The notes beneath the pieces are model-generated. The model was given only the letters and a program-made list of their open reading frames with translations, searched no databases and was not told the DNA's origin. Shown here in pieces: positions 5,440 through 6,392 of a stretch of 6,392 nt of DNA; the first letter of the stretch is position 1; every line of letters starts with the position of its first letter. The stretch is from Verrucomicrobiota bacterium (GTDB lineage Bacteria > Verrucomicrobiota > Verrucomicrobiia > Chthoniobacterales > UBA10450), in assembly GCA_003218345.1 (NCBI GenBank), contig QHNF01000243.1, positions 1,951 through 8,342 on the forward strand, in the 5' to 3' direction. The translations under genes were made by a program, and so were the position numbers.

Positions 5440-6392
5440 TTAGCCGGTGGCGCCGTTAATTCCGACGAAGCCTTCCCGTTCCAAATGCAAAATGATCTCT
5501 TGGGCAGCTTCCTCGGGTGACAGCTCGGCTGTGTCCACCGTCACTTCGGCGTCAGTCGGCTCTTCGTAGGGATCCGATATTCCGGTAAATTCCTTCAAGA
5601 TCCCGGCACGGGCTTTCGCGTAGAGGCCTTTTCGGTCGCGCTGCTCGCAAACTTCTACCGGCGTGGAAAGGTGCACTAGGATGAAGCCGCCAAATGGGTC
5701 GATCATTGCCCGCACGTCCCTGCGCGTGGAATCGTAGGGCGCAATCGGGGCGCAGATGGCAATACCGCCGTTTTTCGTGATTTCGGAGGCAACGTAGCCG
5801 ATGCGGCGAATGTTGATGTCGCGGTGTTCCTTCGAAAAACCGAGCTCTGAAGAGAGATGTTTGCGCACGAGATCGCCGTCGAGCAGTGTCACCGGCCGGC
5901 CGCCCATTTCGAGGAACTTAATCATGAGCACGTTGGCGATCGTCGATTTACCTGCGCCGGAAAGACCGGTAAAAAACACAGTCAACCCTTGTTTGTGCCG
6001 CGGCGGGAAGGTACGCCGCAGTTCGCGCGCGATTTCGGGAAGGGTGAACCAGGCCGGAATCTCGCGGCCGTCGTTTAGCCGTCGCCGCAATTGTGTGCCC
6101 GAGAGATTGAGCACGCGCGAGTCCGGCGGCACTTCGTTTTCGGGGAAATATTTATCCCGGTCTTCTACATAGACCATCATCTGGAAGGGCACCATCTCGA
6201 CACCGATCTCGGCTTCGTGTCTGCGGAACAACTCCTGCGCCTCGTACGGTCCGTAGAATGGCTTGCCATCGGCATCGTTGCCTGGCCCCGCGTGATCGCG
6301 GCCGACAATAAAATGCGAGCAGCCGTGATTTTTTCGAATGATCGCGTGCCAGATCGCTTCCCGCGGTCCGCCCATGCGCATGGCTAGCGGCA
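5440..6392 (-). CDS. Bifunctional sulfate adenylyltransferase/adenylylsulfate kinase (Sat-CysC fusion), 5' end missing
   Basis: Converts sulfate plus ATP to APS and phosphorylates APS to PAPS, for sulfate assimilation or sulfation; cytoplasmic. The reading frame stays open through the window edge (Pro-Leu-Ala precede the Met at 6381), so that Met is internal and the gene continues past 6392. The part seen has the C-terminal half of the ATP sulfurylase catalytic domain: GGPREAIWHAIIRKN, GRDHAGPG (GRDHAG at 6286-6303) and NLSGTQLRRRL. A complete APS kinase follows from about 6000: Walker A GLSGAGKST (5941-5967), LLDGDLVRKHLSSELGFS, DINIRRIGYVASE, APIAPYDSTRRDVR and GLYAKARAG. The order sulfurylase-kinase matches bacterial fusions such as that of Aquifex, the reverse of animal PAPS synthases. 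The intact Walker A, DGD and APIAPYDS motifs argue for an active kinase, unlike the degenerate regulatory domain of fungal Sat. The N-terminal PUA-like domain and QxRNP motif should lie outside the window. Confidence 0.93.
   Translation of the reverse strand, partial: PLAMRMGGPREAIWHAIIRKNHGCSHFIVGRDHAGPGNDADGKPFYGPYEAQELFRRHEAEIGVEMVPFQMMVYVEDRDKYFPENEVPPDSRVLNLSGTQLRRRLNDGREIPAWFTLPEIARELRRTFPPRHKQGLTVFFTGLSGAGKSTIANVLMIKFLEMGGRPVTLLDGDLVRKHLSSELGFSKEHRDINIRRIGYVASEITKNGGIAICAPIAPYDSTRRDVRAMIDPFGGFILVHLSTPVEVCEQRDRKGLYAKARAGILKEFTGISDPYEEPTDAEVTVDTAELSPEEAAQEIILHLEREGFVGINGATG

Noticed and set aside
5734..5756. A third copy of the 25-bp GC-rich repeat (GTAGGGCGC followed by GGGGCGC)
   Set aside because: It encodes the conserved Ala-Pro-Ile-Ala-Pro-Tyr-Asp motif of APS kinase on the minus strand, so the likeness is explained by the protein; the middle of the element also does not align without gaps.
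5440..6381. A complete 313-residue gene starting at the Met at 6381
   Set aside because: The ATP sulfurylase domain would lack its N-terminal half, and the frame stays open with family-like residues through the window edge; the gene is cut by the window, not truncated.

Overview
The window reads as chromosomal DNA from a Gram-negative-type bacterium of medium-high GC. No gene here fixes the phylum. Dispersed GC-rich palindromes, the near absence of Shine-Dalgarno sequences and a fused ATP sulfurylase/APS kinase would all fit a soil Verrucomicrobiota-like genome, but this is an impression from pattern, not a database result. No rRNA, tRNA, CRISPR array, transposase or integrase was seen. Coding density is high and no stretch over 300 bases lacks a gene.

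Layout. Plus strand: egtD (histidine N-alpha-trimethyltransferase, 49-1026); a ~60-bp palindromic repeat; an ABC ATPase (1087-1830); a fused substrate-binding protein/permease (1827-3356) overlapping the ATPase gene by 4 bases; a second copy of the palindromic repeat; and a succinate-semialdehyde-type aldehyde dehydrogenase (3426-4790). A 23-bp gap, filled completely by a stem-loop, separates this from the minus-strand genes: a GNAT acetyltransferase (4814-5374) and, upstream of it, the 3' part of a bifunctional sat-cysC gene (5440 to beyond the window edge). A second, 25-bp GC-rich repeat occurs just upstream of egtD and again inside the signal-peptide coding region of the transporter.

How the genes may work together. 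EgtD makes hercynine (histidine betaine), the precursor of ergothioneine. The two next genes encode a complete ABC importer of the OpuC/quaternary-amine class, the class that contains the ergothioneine importer EgtUV. The most interesting reading is therefore a make-or-take locus for ergothioneine or hercynine, with an importer whose binding domain precedes the permease domain, the reverse of EgtU. The sat-cysC fusion activates sulfate to PAPS. Its nearness to a sulfur-metabolite gene may be chance, because it lies on the other strand beyond a convergent junction. The aldehyde dehydrogenase and the acetyltransferase have no evident link to this pathway.
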